Shown piece after piece: positions 14,619-23,475 of a DNA stretch of 36,310 bases (the first letter of the stretch is position 1; each line of letters begins with the position of its first letter). This stretch comes from Porticoccus sp. (GTDB taxonomy: Bacteria > Pseudomonadota > Gammaproteobacteria > Pseudomonadales > Porticoccaceae). Position numbers and translations under genes: made by a program. The stretch covers positions 1 to 36,310 of the forward strand of contig JAGPWA010000004.1 of the NCBI GenBank assembly GCA_018066715.1, given 5' to 3'. Below the pieces are notes generated by a model. That model saw only the letters and a list, made by a program, of their open reading frames with translations. It was not told the DNA's origin and made no database searches.

Positions 14619-15521
14619 TTACCCTCTGGGGTGGTGCTGTTCATGTAAAGATTTCATGCGACTGCTGGCCACATGGGTATAAATCTGTGTTGTGGAAAGA
14701 TCACTGTGACCTAGTAGCAACTGCACCACCCTCAAATCAGCCCCGTGATTCAGCAGGTGTGTGGCAAAGGCATGGCGCAAGGTGTGCGGAGATAAAGGCT
14801 TGTCGATACCCGCCTGCTGAACATGCTGTTTCAGGCGATGCCAAAACGTCTGGCGTGTCATTTCGCGTGCGCGGGTACTGGGGAACAAGACATCACTCTG
14901 AACCTCATTGAGCAACACCGGGCGCGAATTTTTCACATACCGATCCAACCAACTCAATGCTTCATCACCCAAGGGCACCATCCGCTCCTTACTTCCCTTA
15001 CCAAACACTCGAACCACGCCCTGTCGCGTGTTTACCTGATGAAGTTTTAACCCAACTAGCTCAGAGACTCTCAAACCAGTGGCGTAGAGCACTTCCAGCA
15101 TAGTGCGGTCACGCAATCCTATGGGGGTATCGGTATTGGGTGCCGCCAGTAAAGACTCTACATCTGACTCCGAGAGACTCTTGGGCAACGGCCTTCCCAG
15201 CTTGGGGTTATCTACCAGGGCTGTAGGGTCTTCCTGAACTCGATTCTCACGCAAGAGGTAGCGATAGAAGCCTCTCAGGCATGATAGCTGGCGTGCTGTA
15301 GAGCGAGCAGCCAGCCCCTCTTCAAACCGGTGAGCCAAATAACGTTGTACATCAGACCTACCGGCTCCCACCAATGTCTGGCTGATTGAGGCAAGCCAAA
15401 CACCAAAGGTATGTAGATCACGGCGATAGGCATCCAGTGTATTTAGACTCAGACCCTTTTCCATCCAGACAGCGTCGAGATAGGTGTCGATAAGCTGCTG
15501 GTCTGAAGAGCTAATAGCCAT
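14619..15521 (-). CDS. xerD: Site-specific tyrosine recombinase XerD
   Basis: Works with XerC at dif to resolve chromosome dimers, activated by FtsK. The 300 aa match XerD (298). An N-terminal SAM-like DNA-binding domain (about 6-95) is followed by the catalytic domain with the full active-site set: Arg151 in TGLRVSEL, Lys175 in GKGSKER, His246 and Arg249 in SPHTLRHAF, His272 in LLGHSDLSTTQ and the nucleophile Tyr281 in IYTHV. Its position next to dsbC and hom is the normal XerD locus of Pseudomonas-like bacteria. It is a chromosomal recombinase and not the integrase of the left-end island. Confidence 0.95.
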   Translation of the reverse strand: MAISSSDQQLIDTYLDAVWMEKGLSLNTLDAYRRDLHTFGVWLASISQTLVGAGRSDVQRYLAHRFEEGLAARSTARQLSCLRGFYRYLLRENRVQEDPTALVDNPKLGRPLPKSLSESDVESLLAAPNTDTPIGLRDRTMLEVLYATGLRVSELVGLKLHQVNTRQGVVRVFGKGSKERMVPLGDEALSWLDRYVKNSRPVLLNEVQSDVLFPSTRAREMTRQTFWHRLKQHVQQAGIDKPLSPHTLRHAFATHLLNHGADLRVVQLLLGHSDLSTTQIYTHVASSRMKSLHEQHHPRG

Positions 15522-15622
15522 GGGTTACTCTAACCGGGCAAGATGAAACGAACAAGGCAGCCTGAGAGTGGATAATAGCCATACCCAAGCTGGCAATAAA
15601 TAGGGTTCAAAAAAATTAGGCC

Positions 15623-15654
15623 AAAAAAAAGCACCAACAAGTGGCGCCTTTTTT
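15623..15654 (-). terminator. Rho-independent terminator after rplS
   Basis: On the minus strand the stem GCGCCA (15647-15642) / TGGTGC (15636-15631) closes a 5-base loop, with one G.U pair, and is extended by flanking A and T runs. An uninterrupted run of eight U follows (15630-15623). It starts about 17 bases after the rplS stop and closes the rpsP-rimM-trmD-rplS operon before xerD. Confidence 0.88.
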
Positions 15655-15670
15655 AATTCCGAGAAAGAAC

Positions 15671-16027
15671 TCAGCCGAGTTTTTCCTTGATACGTGCTGC
15701 ACGACCAGACAGTTCGCGCAAGTAGTACAACTTGGCCTGGCGAACATCACCGCGACGCTTAACAGCGACACTGTCAACCAACGGGCTGTAAGTCTGGAAT
15801 GTACGCTCAACACCAACACCATTAGATATTTTGCGAACAGTGAATGCAGAGTTCAGTGCGCGGTTGCGCTTGCTAATAACAACGCCTTCAAAGGCCTGCA
15901 AACGCTCGCGGGTGCCTTCTTTTACTTTTACCTGAACGACAACAGTGTCGCCTGGAGCAAAAGGAGGCAGCTCTTTGGACATCTGCTCCGCTTCGATTTC
16001 GGCAATAATTAGATTTTTGTTACTCAT
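15671..16027 (-). CDS. rplS: 50S ribosomal protein L19 (bL19)
   Basis: Large-subunit protein at the interface with the 30S subunit. From ATG 16027 it is 118 aa (E. coli 115). It has the conserved [43 protein letters not shown] and [20 protein letters not shown] lies 7 bases before this ATG, which settles the start; a frame open 39 bases further upstream is not used. It is the last gene of its operon, followed by a strong terminator at 15623-15654. Confidence 0.97.
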   Translation of the reverse strand: MSNKNLIIAEIEAEQMSKELPPFAPGDTVVVQVKVKEGTRERLQAFEGVVISKRNRALNSAFTVRKISNGVGVERTFQTYSPLVDSVAVKRRGDVRQAKLYYLRELSGRAARIKEKLG

Positions 16028-16101
16028 GGTTTGCTCCTCAGCTTTTATCTGTTGGTGGCATGCCACCTTTTTGAGTAGCGTCGCACTGAGAGGAAAACAA
16101 G

Positions 16102-16866
16102 CTATTCGCTTTCATCAGCCGACTCTTTGACTACCTTGTCTAAAATTTTCTGTTGCTCGTCACTGAGCTTCAGTTTGTCTAATAAATCTGGGCGTCGTTC
16201 CCAGGTTCGCTTCAATGACTGCATCAGCCGCCATTGACGTATTTTTTCGTGGTTACCCGAGAGCAAAACCTCAGGTACCGTCAAATTCTCGAACTGCTCT
16301 GGTCTGGTGTAGTGAGGGCAATCCAGCAGCCCTTCCGCAAAAGAGTCCTGCTCGGCTGAATCCTCGTTGCCCAACGCACCCGGTAATTGCCGGATCAGCG
16401 CATCAAGCATCACCATCGCTGGTAACTCTCCACCACTGAGTACGTAATCACCGATTGACCACTCCTCATCCACTTCAAGTTGGATAAGGCGCTCATCAAC
16501 CCCTTCATAACGCCCAGTTACCAGTATCAGGTTCTCTCGGGTGATCAGTGTTTTTACACCACCCTGGTCAAGTACCTTTCCCTGTGGCGACAGGTATACA
16601 ACTGTCGCTGGCCCAGTCTCTTCAGACTCGGCAATCCATTTTCTAGCTTCGGCGATCGCCTCACGTAGAGGCTCTATCATCATCACCATACCGGGACCGC
16701 CGCCATAAGGTCGATGATCTACCGTCTGATGACGATCACTGGTGTGCGCTCTTGGATTAAAAAGTGCCACATCCAGCAAGCCCTGTTTGATTGCTCGCCC
16801 ACTAACACCGTAGTCGGTCAATGCAGCGAACATTTCAGGAAACAGTGTGACCAGGGCTACCTTCAT
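16102..16866 (-). CDS. trmD: tRNA (guanine-N1-)-methyltransferase TrmD
   Basis: Methylates G37 of tRNAs reading CNN codons, which prevents frameshifting. It is a SPOUT-class enzyme with a trefoil knot. Visible marks are LFPEMF near the start, [31 protein letters not shown] and [14 protein letters not shown], which form the SAM-binding knot, plus the C-terminal [14 protein letters not shown]. From ATG 16866 the protein is 254 aa; a GTG at 16872 would add two residues, and GGAG lies 10 or 4 bases upstream respectively, so the exact start is open. It follows rimM by 77 bases; that gap holds a 16-bp tandem duplication. Confidence 0.96.
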   Translation of the reverse strand: MKVALVTLFPEMFAALTDYGVSGRAIKQGLLDVALFNPRAHTSDRHQTVDHRPYGGGPGMVMMIEPLREAIAEARKWIAESEETGPATVVYLSPQGKVLDQGGVKTLITRENLILVTGRYEGVDERLIQLEVDEEWSIGDYVLSGGELPAMVMLDALIRQLPGALGNEDSAEQDSFAEGLLDCPHYTRPEQFENLTVPEVLLSGNHEKIRQWRLMQSLKRTWERRPDLLDKLKLSDEQQKILDKVVKESADESE

Positions 16867-16885
16867 TGTCACATCGCTCCACTAT

Positions 16886-16916
16886 TTATTCTTTGATCCT
16901 GTTATTCTTTGATCCT
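16886..16916. repeat. Perfect 15-bp direct repeat between trmD and rimM
   Basis: TTATTCTTTGATCCT occurs at 16886-16900 and again at 16902-16916, giving a period of 16. It looks like a recent slippage duplication in the intergenic spacer. Confidence 0.9.
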
Positions 16917-16943
16917 ATAACGTACAGGCCTTAATTGCTGCTG

Positions 16944-17483
16944 CTAGAACTCAGGATCCCAATCAACATCAATCCTGCCAGCGTCGAGATCAACTCTTAA
17001 CACGAACTGTTTCGTGTAAGGGATCAACCGCTCTTCCCGATCCAGGCTCTCTTTATCTCCCTTGACCGCCAGCACATCATTAGCGCCAGTCTCCATCAAG
17101 CTGTCTACCACACCAAGACGTGTATCGCCCTGACAAGTAATAACAGTGAGACCTTCAAGCTGATGCCAGTAGTATTCGCCTTGCTCCAGTTCAGGAAACT
17201 GCGACTTCTCTACAACGATATTTAACTGGCAATATTGTTTGGCGACTTCCCGGTCATCTACACCGGTAATATGAACCAACAATCCCTTATTCGTCGCTCG
17301 ACATTGATCAACCTCAATCTCTCGCCAGCCATCGGGTGTTTTCAGCCACCAAGGTGGGTAGCGAAAAATATCTTCTGTGAGCTCAGTGAAGGAGTGGACC
17401 TTCACCCAACCCTTAATACCATGAACAGTGGTAATTCGCCCGACTATAACTGGGTCAACTGGTACAGAGCCAACGGGGTTCAT
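16944..17483 (-). CDS. rimM: 16S rRNA maturation factor RimM
   Basis: Binds uS19 and helps mature the head of the 30S subunit. The 179 aa match the family (E. coli 182). The N-terminal domain has VGRITTVHGIKGWVKVHSFTE (about 14-34, given here only as key motif) and the C-terminal PRC-barrel includes YYWHQLEGL, LGVVDSLMETGANDVL and ERLIPY. The ATG at 17483 lacks a strong ribosome site, which suggests coupling to the upstream rpsP, whose stop is 48 bases away. Confidence 0.95.
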   Translation of the reverse strand: MNPVGSVPVDPVIVGRITTVHGIKGWVKVHSFTELTEDIFRYPPWWLKTPDGWREIEVDQCRATNKGLLVHITGVDDREVAKQYCQLNIVVEKSQFPELEQGEYYWHQLEGLTVITCQGDTRLGVVDSLMETGANDVLAVKGDKESLDREERLIPYTKQFVLRVDLDAGRIDVDWDPEF

Positions 17484-17531
17484 CTCAGTCGGACGCTACT
17501 GACTGAAGCCTGACAATCCAAAGCCTAGTAA

Positions 17532-17786
17532 TTAAGCTTGGACTTGAGCTGTGGCTTCTTTTACCAAGTTAGACACACGCTCAGACAAGCCTGCACCCTG
17601 GCCTACCCAGTGTTGTACACGCTCAACGTCAACACGCAGACGCTCTTCTTGGCCACGGGCAACCGGGTTAAAGAAACCAATGCGCTCAATATAGCGGCCA
17701 TCACGAGCCTTACGGCTATCAGTGACGTGGATGTGATAAAACGGGCGCTTTTTAGAGCCCCCACGAGCCAAACGAATAGTTACCAT
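17532..17786 (-). CDS. rpsP: 30S ribosomal protein S16 (bS16)
   Basis: Small-subunit assembly protein of 84 aa (E. coli 82). It has the family start [17 protein letters not shown], then [15 protein letters not shown] and the conserved pattern [15 protein letters not shown]. It is the first gene of the rpsP-rimM-trmD-rplS operon. AGAGAAG precedes the ATG. A candidate promoter lies at 17893-17921, giving a leader of about 100 bases that can form a GC-rich hairpin at 17857-17876. Confidence 0.97.
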   Translation of the reverse strand: MVTIRLARGGSKKRPFYHIHVTDSRKARDGRYIERIGFFNPVARGQEERLRVDVERVQHWVGQGAGLSERVSNLVKEATAQVQA

Positions 17787-17856
17787 GAAGCTTCTCTTCT
17801 GTATTAACAGTCTTAAAATTATCAGCAGCTACACCCACGTTGAGGACATAGCACAA

Positions 17857-17876
17857 TGCCCGTCAAAAACCGGGCA
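17857..17876. other. GC-rich hairpin in rpsP leader
   Basis: TGCCCG (17857-17862) pairs with CGGGCA (17871-17876) around an 8-base loop. It lies between the candidate promoter and the rpsP start. No U run follows on the minus strand, so it may be a leader fold; regulation is speculative. Confidence 0.4.
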
Positions 17877-17892
17877 CCTGCGAAGGCGCGGG

Positions 17893-17921
17893 ATTATATC
17901 GAAAACATCGAGGTGTGTATA
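17893..17921 (-). promoter_or_regulatory. Promoter of the rpsP operon
   Basis: On the minus strand TATACA (17921-17916) and a perfect TATAAT (17898-17893) are separated by 17 bases. It points at rpsP, whose ATG is about 107 bases downstream, and lies in the gap after the ffh stop. Confidence 0.6.
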
Positions 17922-17969
17922 GCGTGAAATCCTGCTTGAATGAGGATTAAAACTCGCTCTAAATCAAGT

Positions 17970-19403
17970 TTAGAACGGGGATTTCCCGCCACCCGGAGGA
18001 AGTCCACCAGGCGGCATTCCACCACCGGGCATACCACCGCCAGGGAAACCGCCAGGTGGCATGCCACCAGCCATTCCCCGCATCATTCTTTCCATACCTT
18101 TGCCCTTCATTTTTTTCATCATCTTACCCATCTGCTTATGCTGTTTGAGCAAGCGATTAAGGTCTTGAAGTGTGGTACCGGAGCCTTGGGTAATTCGACG
18201 TTTGCGGGAGCCATTAAGAATATCAGGATTGCCACGCTCGGCGGGCGTCATGGAATTGATAATAGACTCCATCTGGTCAAACTTTTTGCCCATATTCGCC
18301 TGCTCAACCATCTGAGACATGTTGCCCATGCCCGGGAGCTTTTCGAGCATATTGGAGAAACCGCCCATATTATTCATTTGCTGTAGCTGATCACGTAAAT
18401 CATTCAGGTCAAACTTCTTGCCCTTGGCCACTTTCTTGGCCAGCTTCTCAGCTTTCTTCCGATCAACTTTCTGTTCGACTTCTTCGATCAGCGACATCAC
18501 GTCGCCCATGCCTAGAATTCGTGAGGCAATTCGCTCGGGGTAAAACGGCTCCAATGCGTCGATCTTCTCGCCCACACCGAGGAATTTGATAGGCTTACCT
18601 GTCACTTGACGAACCGACAGAGCCGCACCACCACGTGCATCACCATCCACTTTGGTGAGAATCACACCGGTCAATGGCAGTGCATCATTAAAGGCTTTGG
18701 CCGTGACCACGGCATCCTGGCCAATCATGGCATCAATAACAAACAGGGTTTCTACGGGGTTAACGGCCTTGTGAAGCTGCTGAATTTCGACCATCAGCTC
18801 TTCATCTACATGAAGACGACCGGCAGTATCCACCAGCAACACATCCATAAACTTGGTTTTAGCCGACTGCAAAGCATTGAGTGCAATATCAACCGGCTTT
18901 TGATCGGCAGAGCTAGGGAAGCATTCAACGCCCACCTCTTCGGCCAGAGTTTCTAGCTGCTTGATAGCGGCAGGACGATAAACATCCACACTCACTACCA
19001 TCACTTTTTTCTTCTGGCGCTCCGTAAGGAACTTGGCCAGCTTGGCCACGGACGTGGTTTTACCTGCCCCCTGCAAACCGGCCATCAGTACGACAGCGGG
19101 TGGCTGAGCAGCGAGGTTGAGTTCCTCGTTACTATCACCCATCACATGCTCAAGCTCAGCTTGAACAACTTTCAAGAATTGCTGACCCGGGTTAAGGCTT
19201 TGGCCAACCTCAGCCCCCAGAGCACGCTGCTTCACGCCCTCCACAAAGGTTTTGACCACGGGTAATGCCACGTCGGCTTCCAGCATCGCCATCCGCACCT
19301 CGCGGAGGGTTTCCTGAATATTCTCTTCGGTGAGACTGGCCTTACCGGAAATCTTTTTTAACGAGTGGGATAAACGGTCGCTCAGGTTTTCAAACATCGC
19401 CAT
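17970..19403 (-). CDS. ffh: Signal recognition particle GTPase Ffh
   Basis: SRP54 homologue that binds 4.5S RNA and signal sequences and docks with FtsY to target membrane proteins. The N domain (about 1-100) begins FENLSDRLSHSLKKISG. The G domain has P-loop GLQGAGKTT (109-117), VDTAGRLH and TKVDGDARGGAALS. The Met-rich M domain (about 330-440) includes NMLEKLPGMGNM, MTPAERGNPDIL and SRKRRI, the RNA-binding part. At 477 aa it exceeds E. coli Ffh (453) because of a tail rich in Gly, Pro and Met (about 442-474). The start is ATG 19403 or the ATG two codons later (19397), which gives the usual MFENL start. It is divergent from ypjD. Confidence 0.97.
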   Translation of the reverse strand: MAMFENLSDRLSHSLKKISGKASLTEENIQETLREVRMAMLEADVALPVVKTFVEGVKQRALGAEVGQSLNPGQQFLKVVQAELEHVMGDSNEELNLAAQPPAVVLMAGLQGAGKTTSVAKLAKFLTERQKKKVMVVSVDVYRPAAIKQLETLAEEVGVECFPSSADQKPVDIALNALQSAKTKFMDVLLVDTAGRLHVDEELMVEIQQLHKAVNPVETLFVIDAMIGQDAVVTAKAFNDALPLTGVILTKVDGDARGGAALSVRQVTGKPIKFLGVGEKIDALEPFYPERIASRILGMGDVMSLIEEVEQKVDRKKAEKLAKKVAKGKKFDLNDLRDQLQQMNNMGGFSNMLEKLPGMGNMSQMVEQANMGKKFDQMESIINSMTPAERGNPDILNGSRKRRITQGSGTTLQDLNRLLKQHKQMGKMMKKMKGKGMERMMRGMAGGMPPGGFPGGGMPGGGMPPGGLPPGGGKSPF

Positions 19404-19442
19404 GGGAATTTTGTCATCATGTTGTTAACTCAAGGGGGCGAG

Positions 19443-19448
19443 AGTATA
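19443..19448 (-). promoter_or_regulatory. Candidate -10 element of ffh
   Basis: TATACT on the minus strand at 19443-19448, about 40 bases upstream of the ffh start. The -35 region is poor. Confidence 0.3.
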
Positions 19449-19550
19449 CCCGAAAGCGACATAGGTTTGGCATGGCCTCTTTTCGCCTGTGGCTATCTAT
19501 GACACACTTTATCTTTAAGACAAGTTGCCCACTATCAGCGAAACAAACTT

Positions 19551-20339
19551 ATGCTTAGTGCCACGTTAGCCATTGCTCTTTATCTTTGTGCAACACTTTA
19601 TCAAGTGTTGCAGTTGCGCAAGCATCCGGCATTGCGTGTTTCGTCATTACAACTGGTTACCGCCGCAGCCATCACCCTGCACGGCTACACCAGCATGCGA
19701 TGGGTATTTACTGACTGGGGGTTGGACTTTGGGTTGCTCCCGATGAGCACTGTTATTCTGTTCACTATCAATCTGGTCGTCCTGATTAGCAGCTTACGCA
19801 AACCAGTGCACAACCTGTTCCTACTGTTGTTCCCGTTGACCGCACTGATGCTTGCTATCACCATGACGGCCGGAAGTAGCGGAACCTTTTCGGAGTCAGT
19901 CTCCGCCCCCATAGGCACCCATATTTTCATCTCCATTCTTGCCTATAGCTTGATGACGATTGCTGCATTTCAGGCGCTATTGTTGGCACTCCAGAACTGG
20001 CGCCTACGTCATAAACACCTAGGTAATTTTTTACAAACCATCCCCCCACTACAAACAATGGAAGCTCTGCTGTTTGAGGTACTTTGGACTGGCTTTGGGT
20101 TGCTCACCCTATCTTTACTGACCGGCTTTCTGTTCTTTGAAGATTTTTTCGCGCAGCACCTAGCCCACAAAACAGTCTTCTCCTTATTCGCATGGCTGTT
20201 TTACGCCATTCTGTTATGGGGTCGGCATGTGAAGGGCTGGCGAGGAAATACGGCTATCCGCTGGACTCTGATTGGTTTTAGCGCCATGGTGCTGGCTTAC
20301 TGGGGCAGTAAATTTGTCATTGAGGTTATCCTGAGCTGA
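19551..20339 (+). CDS. ypjD: Inner-membrane protein YpjD (CcsA/cytochrome c assembly family)
   Basis: Integral membrane protein of 262 aa with about eight hydrophobic helices (first at about 1-18, then 30-46, 60-82, 88-108, 122-146, 168-196, 210-226, 236-260). Length and position beside ffh match E. coli YpjD (263 aa), assigned to the CcsA/ResC cytochrome c assembly superfamily. Typical marks are GTHIFISILAYSLMTIAAFQ and a late VFSLFAWLFYAILLWGRH. Heme handling is suggested by the family, but the function of YpjD is not established. No clear ribosome site precedes the ATG. It is divergent from ffh and upstream of yfjD. Confidence 0.88.
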   Translation: MLSATLAIALYLCATLYQVLQLRKHPALRVSSLQLVTAAAITLHGYTSMRWVFTDWGLDFGLLPMSTVILFTINLVVLISSLRKPVHNLFLLLFPLTALMLAITMTAGSSGTFSESVSAPIGTHIFISILAYSLMTIAAFQALLLALQNWRLRHKHLGNFLQTIPPLQTMEALLFEVLWTGFGLLTLSLLTGFLFFEDFFAQHLAHKTVFSLFAWLFYAILLWGRHVKGWRGNTAIRWTLIGFSAMVLAYWGSKFVIEVILS

Positions 20340-20452
20340 CGGCTTTCTCGAAGCTGTTTCTCACAACTAAGCTGACACACAGTAAAGGTTGCCAATTGCC
20401 CAAAACTTCTTCAACATGTCCGGCCCAATAAGAAAATGAGGTCTTTCCTCCT

Positions 20453-21754
20453 TTGGACGACACCCCCCTTTGGCAGCTCTTCAGTATACTTGGCGGCCTA
20501 CTCTTAATATCTGCATTTTTTTCCGGCTCTGAAACAGCCATGATGTCGCTCAACCGTTATCGGTTGAAGCATCTGCGTAAACGCCATACTGGCGCCCGGC
20601 GTGCCTACAAACTATTAAAACGTCCCGACCGTCTGATTGGTATCATTCTGATTGGCAATAATCTGGTCAACATCATGGCCTCGGCCATTGCTACTGTGAT
20701 TGCTCTACGCCTGTATGGTGATGCCGGTATTTTTATTGCCACCCTGCTGCTTACACTCGTCGTACTCATCTTTGCAGAGGTCACGCCAAAAACGCTGGCA
20801 GCACTACACCCAGAAGGCATTGCATTCACTGTCAGTCATATTCTTCGGCCACTACTTATCCTGTTTTACCCACTAGTATGGCTGGTTAACCATTTATCCA
20901 ATGGTCTACTCAGAATTTTGGGAGTGAACCCAAACAAAGGCATTGATGACAGCCTCAGTAAAGAGGAAATTCGCACAGTGGTGGATGTCTCTAGTAAAAA
21001 AATTCCCGATCACCAGGGAATGCTAATCAATATTCTGGATTTAGAAACTGTCACGGTGAACGACATCATGGTACCCCGCAACGAAATTGTCGGGCTCGAC
21101 CTAGAGGATGACATCGAAACACTGCTCGACACTATCATCAACTGCGGCTATACCCGCCTGCCGATCTACAGCGGCAATATCAACAATGTGCACGGACTGT
21201 TGCACATGAAGTCGGTTACCCGGTTATTGCGTAGCGGGGGTGAGAACTTAAGTAAAGAAGCCATTAAGCGTTTTGCCCGCGAGCCCAGTTTTGTACTGGA
21301 AAACACCCCGCTCAACAAACAGCTGCTGAATTTTCAGAAAGGCCGGCGTCGTATGGGGCTAGTGGTGGACGAGTACGGTGAAGTTGAAGGGTTAGTCACC
21401 ATGGAAGACATTCTTGAGGAGATTGTCGGCGATTTCACCACCAACCGGGCAGAAGATGAGCAGGCCGATATTGTCGCACTGGATAAAAGTATGTTCGATA
21501 TCGATGGCTCCGCCACCATTCGAGACATCAACAAAGCTAACAACTGGGATCTTCCGACTGATGGACCAAAAACCATCAACGGCCTTGCACTGGAGCACTT
21601 GGAAAACATTCCCGATGGTCATGTCACCTTTACCATTGGCCGCTACCGCTTCGAAACACTGGCGCTGAAAAATAAGATGGTAGCCAAGCTGAGAGTCAGG
21701 CGTTTACTGATTAAAACGAGTGATGAGGACACTGATGAGGAGGATGAAGACTAG
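20453..21754 (+). CDS. yfjD: CNNM/CorC-family transporter YfjD
   Basis: Membrane protein with a DUF21 transmembrane domain (about 5-190, SGSETAMMSLNRYRLKHL near the start), two CBS domains (about 205-330, including MVPRNEIVGLD and MGLVVDEYGEVEGLVTMEDI) and a C-terminal CorC_HlyC domain ending in an acidic tail. The family is linked to Mg2+/Co2+ export or resistance. The 433 aa and the ffh-ypjD-yfjD order match E. coli. The start appears to be TTG 20453, with GAGG about 10 bases upstream; no in-frame ATG occurs before the first helix ends. The TTG start may keep expression low. Confidence 0.92.
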   Translation: MDDTPLWQLFSILGGLLLISAFFSGSETAMMSLNRYRLKHLRKRHTGARRAYKLLKRPDRLIGIILIGNNLVNIMASAIATVIALRLYGDAGIFIATLLLTLVVLIFAEVTPKTLAALHPEGIAFTVSHILRPLLILFYPLVWLVNHLSNGLLRILGVNPNKGIDDSLSKEEIRTVVDVSSKKIPDHQGMLINILDLETVTVNDIMVPRNEIVGLDLEDDIETLLDTIINCGYTRLPIYSGNINNVHGLLHMKSVTRLLRSGGENLSKEAIKRFAREPSFVLENTPLNKQLLNFQKGRRRMGLVVDEYGEVEGLVTMEDILEEIVGDFTTNRAEDEQADIVALDKSMFDIDGSATIRDINKANNWDLPTDGPKTINGLALEHLENIPDGHVTFTIGRYRFETLALKNKMVAKLRVRRLLIKTSDEDTDEEDED

Positions 21755-21805
21755 TTAATGTCATATGATTTCGACACCCACCTTATCTAAACAAGGACAA
21801 AAAGG

Positions 21806-21988
21806 TCAGACAAAAGGGTTTTTCTCACTCGCTCTTTCAGACGCTTTTATAATAACATCTAACCGCTCATCATCTTCCATCAAAAGCCAGTCACGAATCT
21901 CCTTGGAAGTACGGTAGCAACCGATACAAAGATCCTTTTCATCCATCGCACAGATTGAAATACAAGGTGAGGTGATGGTTCCGGGCAT
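21806..21988 (-). CDS. DUF1289-family small cysteine protein
   Basis: 60 aa with the family pattern SPCISICAMDEKDLCIGC and RTSKEIRDW; Cys9, Cys13, Cys21 and Cys24 could hold a metal such as zinc or an Fe-S centre. The function is unknown. I chose ATG 21988, which has TGGA at a fitting distance; a TTG at 22024 adds 12 residues without a ribosome site and outside the family. It converges on yfjD with a 51-base gap. Confidence 0.88.
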   Translation of the reverse strand: MPGTITSPCISICAMDEKDLCIGCYRTSKEIRDWLLMEDDERLDVIIKASERASEKNPFV

Positions 21989-22107
21989 AGTTTTTCCAAC
22001 ATGGGTTAATGGTGACGGATTCAAAACAGGGCGAATTATCAGACTAATTGACCGTTAGTTGCAACAGCCAGCCTACAACTTATCTGGTACGATTTTACAT
22101 TGATCAA

Positions 22108-22743
22108 TCAATCTGACTTAGGCCGAGGGTTGAGATTATCGGGCCTAAGGTCAATCTTGTCGGGATAGTGTAGGTCGATACCCGCATCCAGTGTCAGGTT
22201 GAGAAAGTCCACCAACACCACCAGAGAGAACCCCCAAATACGGTAGCCTTGGTATATGTAACAGGGCATGCGAAGACTGTAATCAGGGCCAGTAAAGTGG
22301 TCAACCGTGAGATTAGATTGATCTAGAAAATATCGAAGCGGCACACGGAACACAGCATCCAGCTCATCAGGGTTTGCAGCGAGTGATTGCTCGGGGGAGA
22401 TCAACCCCACATAAGGCCAAACTCGCATGCTGTAACGAGTGCAATTTATCGGCAAACTGGCAATAACCTCGACCTGCTCCGGCGGCAAATCGATTTCTTC
22501 ATGGGTTTCTCTAAGCGCTGTTTCCAATAGGTCGGCATCACCCAGCTCCCATTTCCCACCGGGAAAGGCCACCTCACCACGATGGGACGTCATGTGTTCA
22601 GCTCGCTTGGTCAAAATAATTTTTGGGTCATCCTGCTCACGGGTCAGCGCAAGTAAAATGGCGGCCTCACCCAGCTCATCATCAATGGGCATTGAACGCC
22701 CAACAGGGAGAGACTGCAGTCGCTGTATCATTAAATTCAACAT
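22108..22743 (-). CDS. Nudix hydrolase, CoA-pyrophosphatase (NudL-like)
   Basis: Likely hydrolyses CoA or its derivatives to 4'-phosphopantetheine and 3',5'-ADP. 211 aa. The CoA-type motif LTKRAEHMTSHRGEVAFPGG (44-63) runs directly into the Nudix box, whose metal-binding residues are Arg78, Glu79, Glu82 and Glu83 in LRETHEEIDL. The C-terminal part includes WPYVGLI, DELDAVFRVPL and YRIWGFS, as in the NudL/YeaB group. It may help balance CoA pools near the fad genes, though they are 12 kb away. It is divergent from the second Nudix gene. Confidence 0.92.
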   Translation of the reverse strand: MLNLMIQRLQSLPVGRSMPIDDELGEAAILLALTREQDDPKIILTKRAEHMTSHRGEVAFPGGKWELGDADLLETALRETHEEIDLPPEQVEVIASLPINCTRYSMRVWPYVGLISPEQSLAANPDELDAVFRVPLRYFLDQSNLTVDHFTGPDYSLRMPCYIYQGYRIWGFSLVVLVDFLNLTLDAGIDLHYPDKIDLRPDNLNPRPKSD

Positions 22744-22841
22744 GTTCTAACCATTTTACATATTCTTGCCATTTAAAAGGCACCTCGGATTTATATATAC
22801 TGCTCACTGAAGCAATGTTATTCCTACTCTAGTGATGTTTT

Positions 22842-23393
22842 ATGAACTTTTGCAGTCAATGTGGTAAATCCATCAGTCTAAAAGTCCCCGTTGGAGATAA
22901 TCGTGAACGGCATGTTTGCGACCATTGTGAAACGATCCATTACCAAAACCCTAGAATCATTGCTGGCTGCATTCCTGTTATAGATGAACGGGTGCTGCTA
23001 TGCCGACGGGCTATTGAGCCACGACACGGGCTTTGGACCCTGCCAGCAGGATTTATGGAAAACGGTGAAACCACACTCCAAGGTGCATTGCGTGAATGTG
23101 TGGAAGAGGCAAATGCTAGAGTCGACAACCCCAGGCTCAGTGGTATTTTTGATATTCCCCACATCAACCAAGTCTATATTTTCTATAGCGGCACCATGAG
23201 CGACTTAACCTATAGCCCTGGCATCGAATCTCTGGAAGTGGAGCTGTTTAGGGAACAGGATATTCCCTGGACCAGTTTGGCATTCCCTGTTGTGGAGCTG
23301 GCTCTGCACTATCATTTTGAAGACACCAAACACAATCGAACTGAGGTACGTACCGGCACGGTCAACCGCCCGTGGATCAGCCCAAGACGCTAA
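22842..23393 (+). CDS. Nudix hydrolase with N-terminal zinc ribbon
   Basis: 183 aa. A zinc ribbon is formed by Cys4, Cys7, Cys26 and Cys29 (FCSQCGK, HVCDHCE), as in the Nudix_N_2 group (PF14803). The Nudix box is perfect: GFMENGETTLQGALRECVEE with Gly70, Glu76, Arg84, Glu85, Glu88 and Glu89. Family members hydrolyse ADP-ribose, FAD or NADH-like dinucleotides; the substrate cannot be fixed from sequence. It is read divergently from the NudL-like gene across a 98-base gap. Confidence 0.92.
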   Translation: MNFCSQCGKSISLKVPVGDNRERHVCDHCETIHYQNPRIIAGCIPVIDERVLLCRRAIEPRHGLWTLPAGFMENGETTLQGALRECVEEANARVDNPRLSGIFDIPHINQVYIFYSGTMSDLTYSPGIESLEVELFREQDIPWTSLAFPVVELALHYHFEDTKHNRTEVRTGTVNRPWISPRR

Positions 23394-23475
23394 TACGTGG
23401 TTAAAATACTTGTTAATAGTATCGATACAGAACCTAAGCACTGAACAAACGGCATCTCTTTAAAACCAATACCGC

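Noticed and set aside
14619-15521. Integrase of the left-end island
   Set aside because: Sequence, length and xerD-dsbC synteny fit chromosomal XerD, and it is 12 kb from the att-like site.
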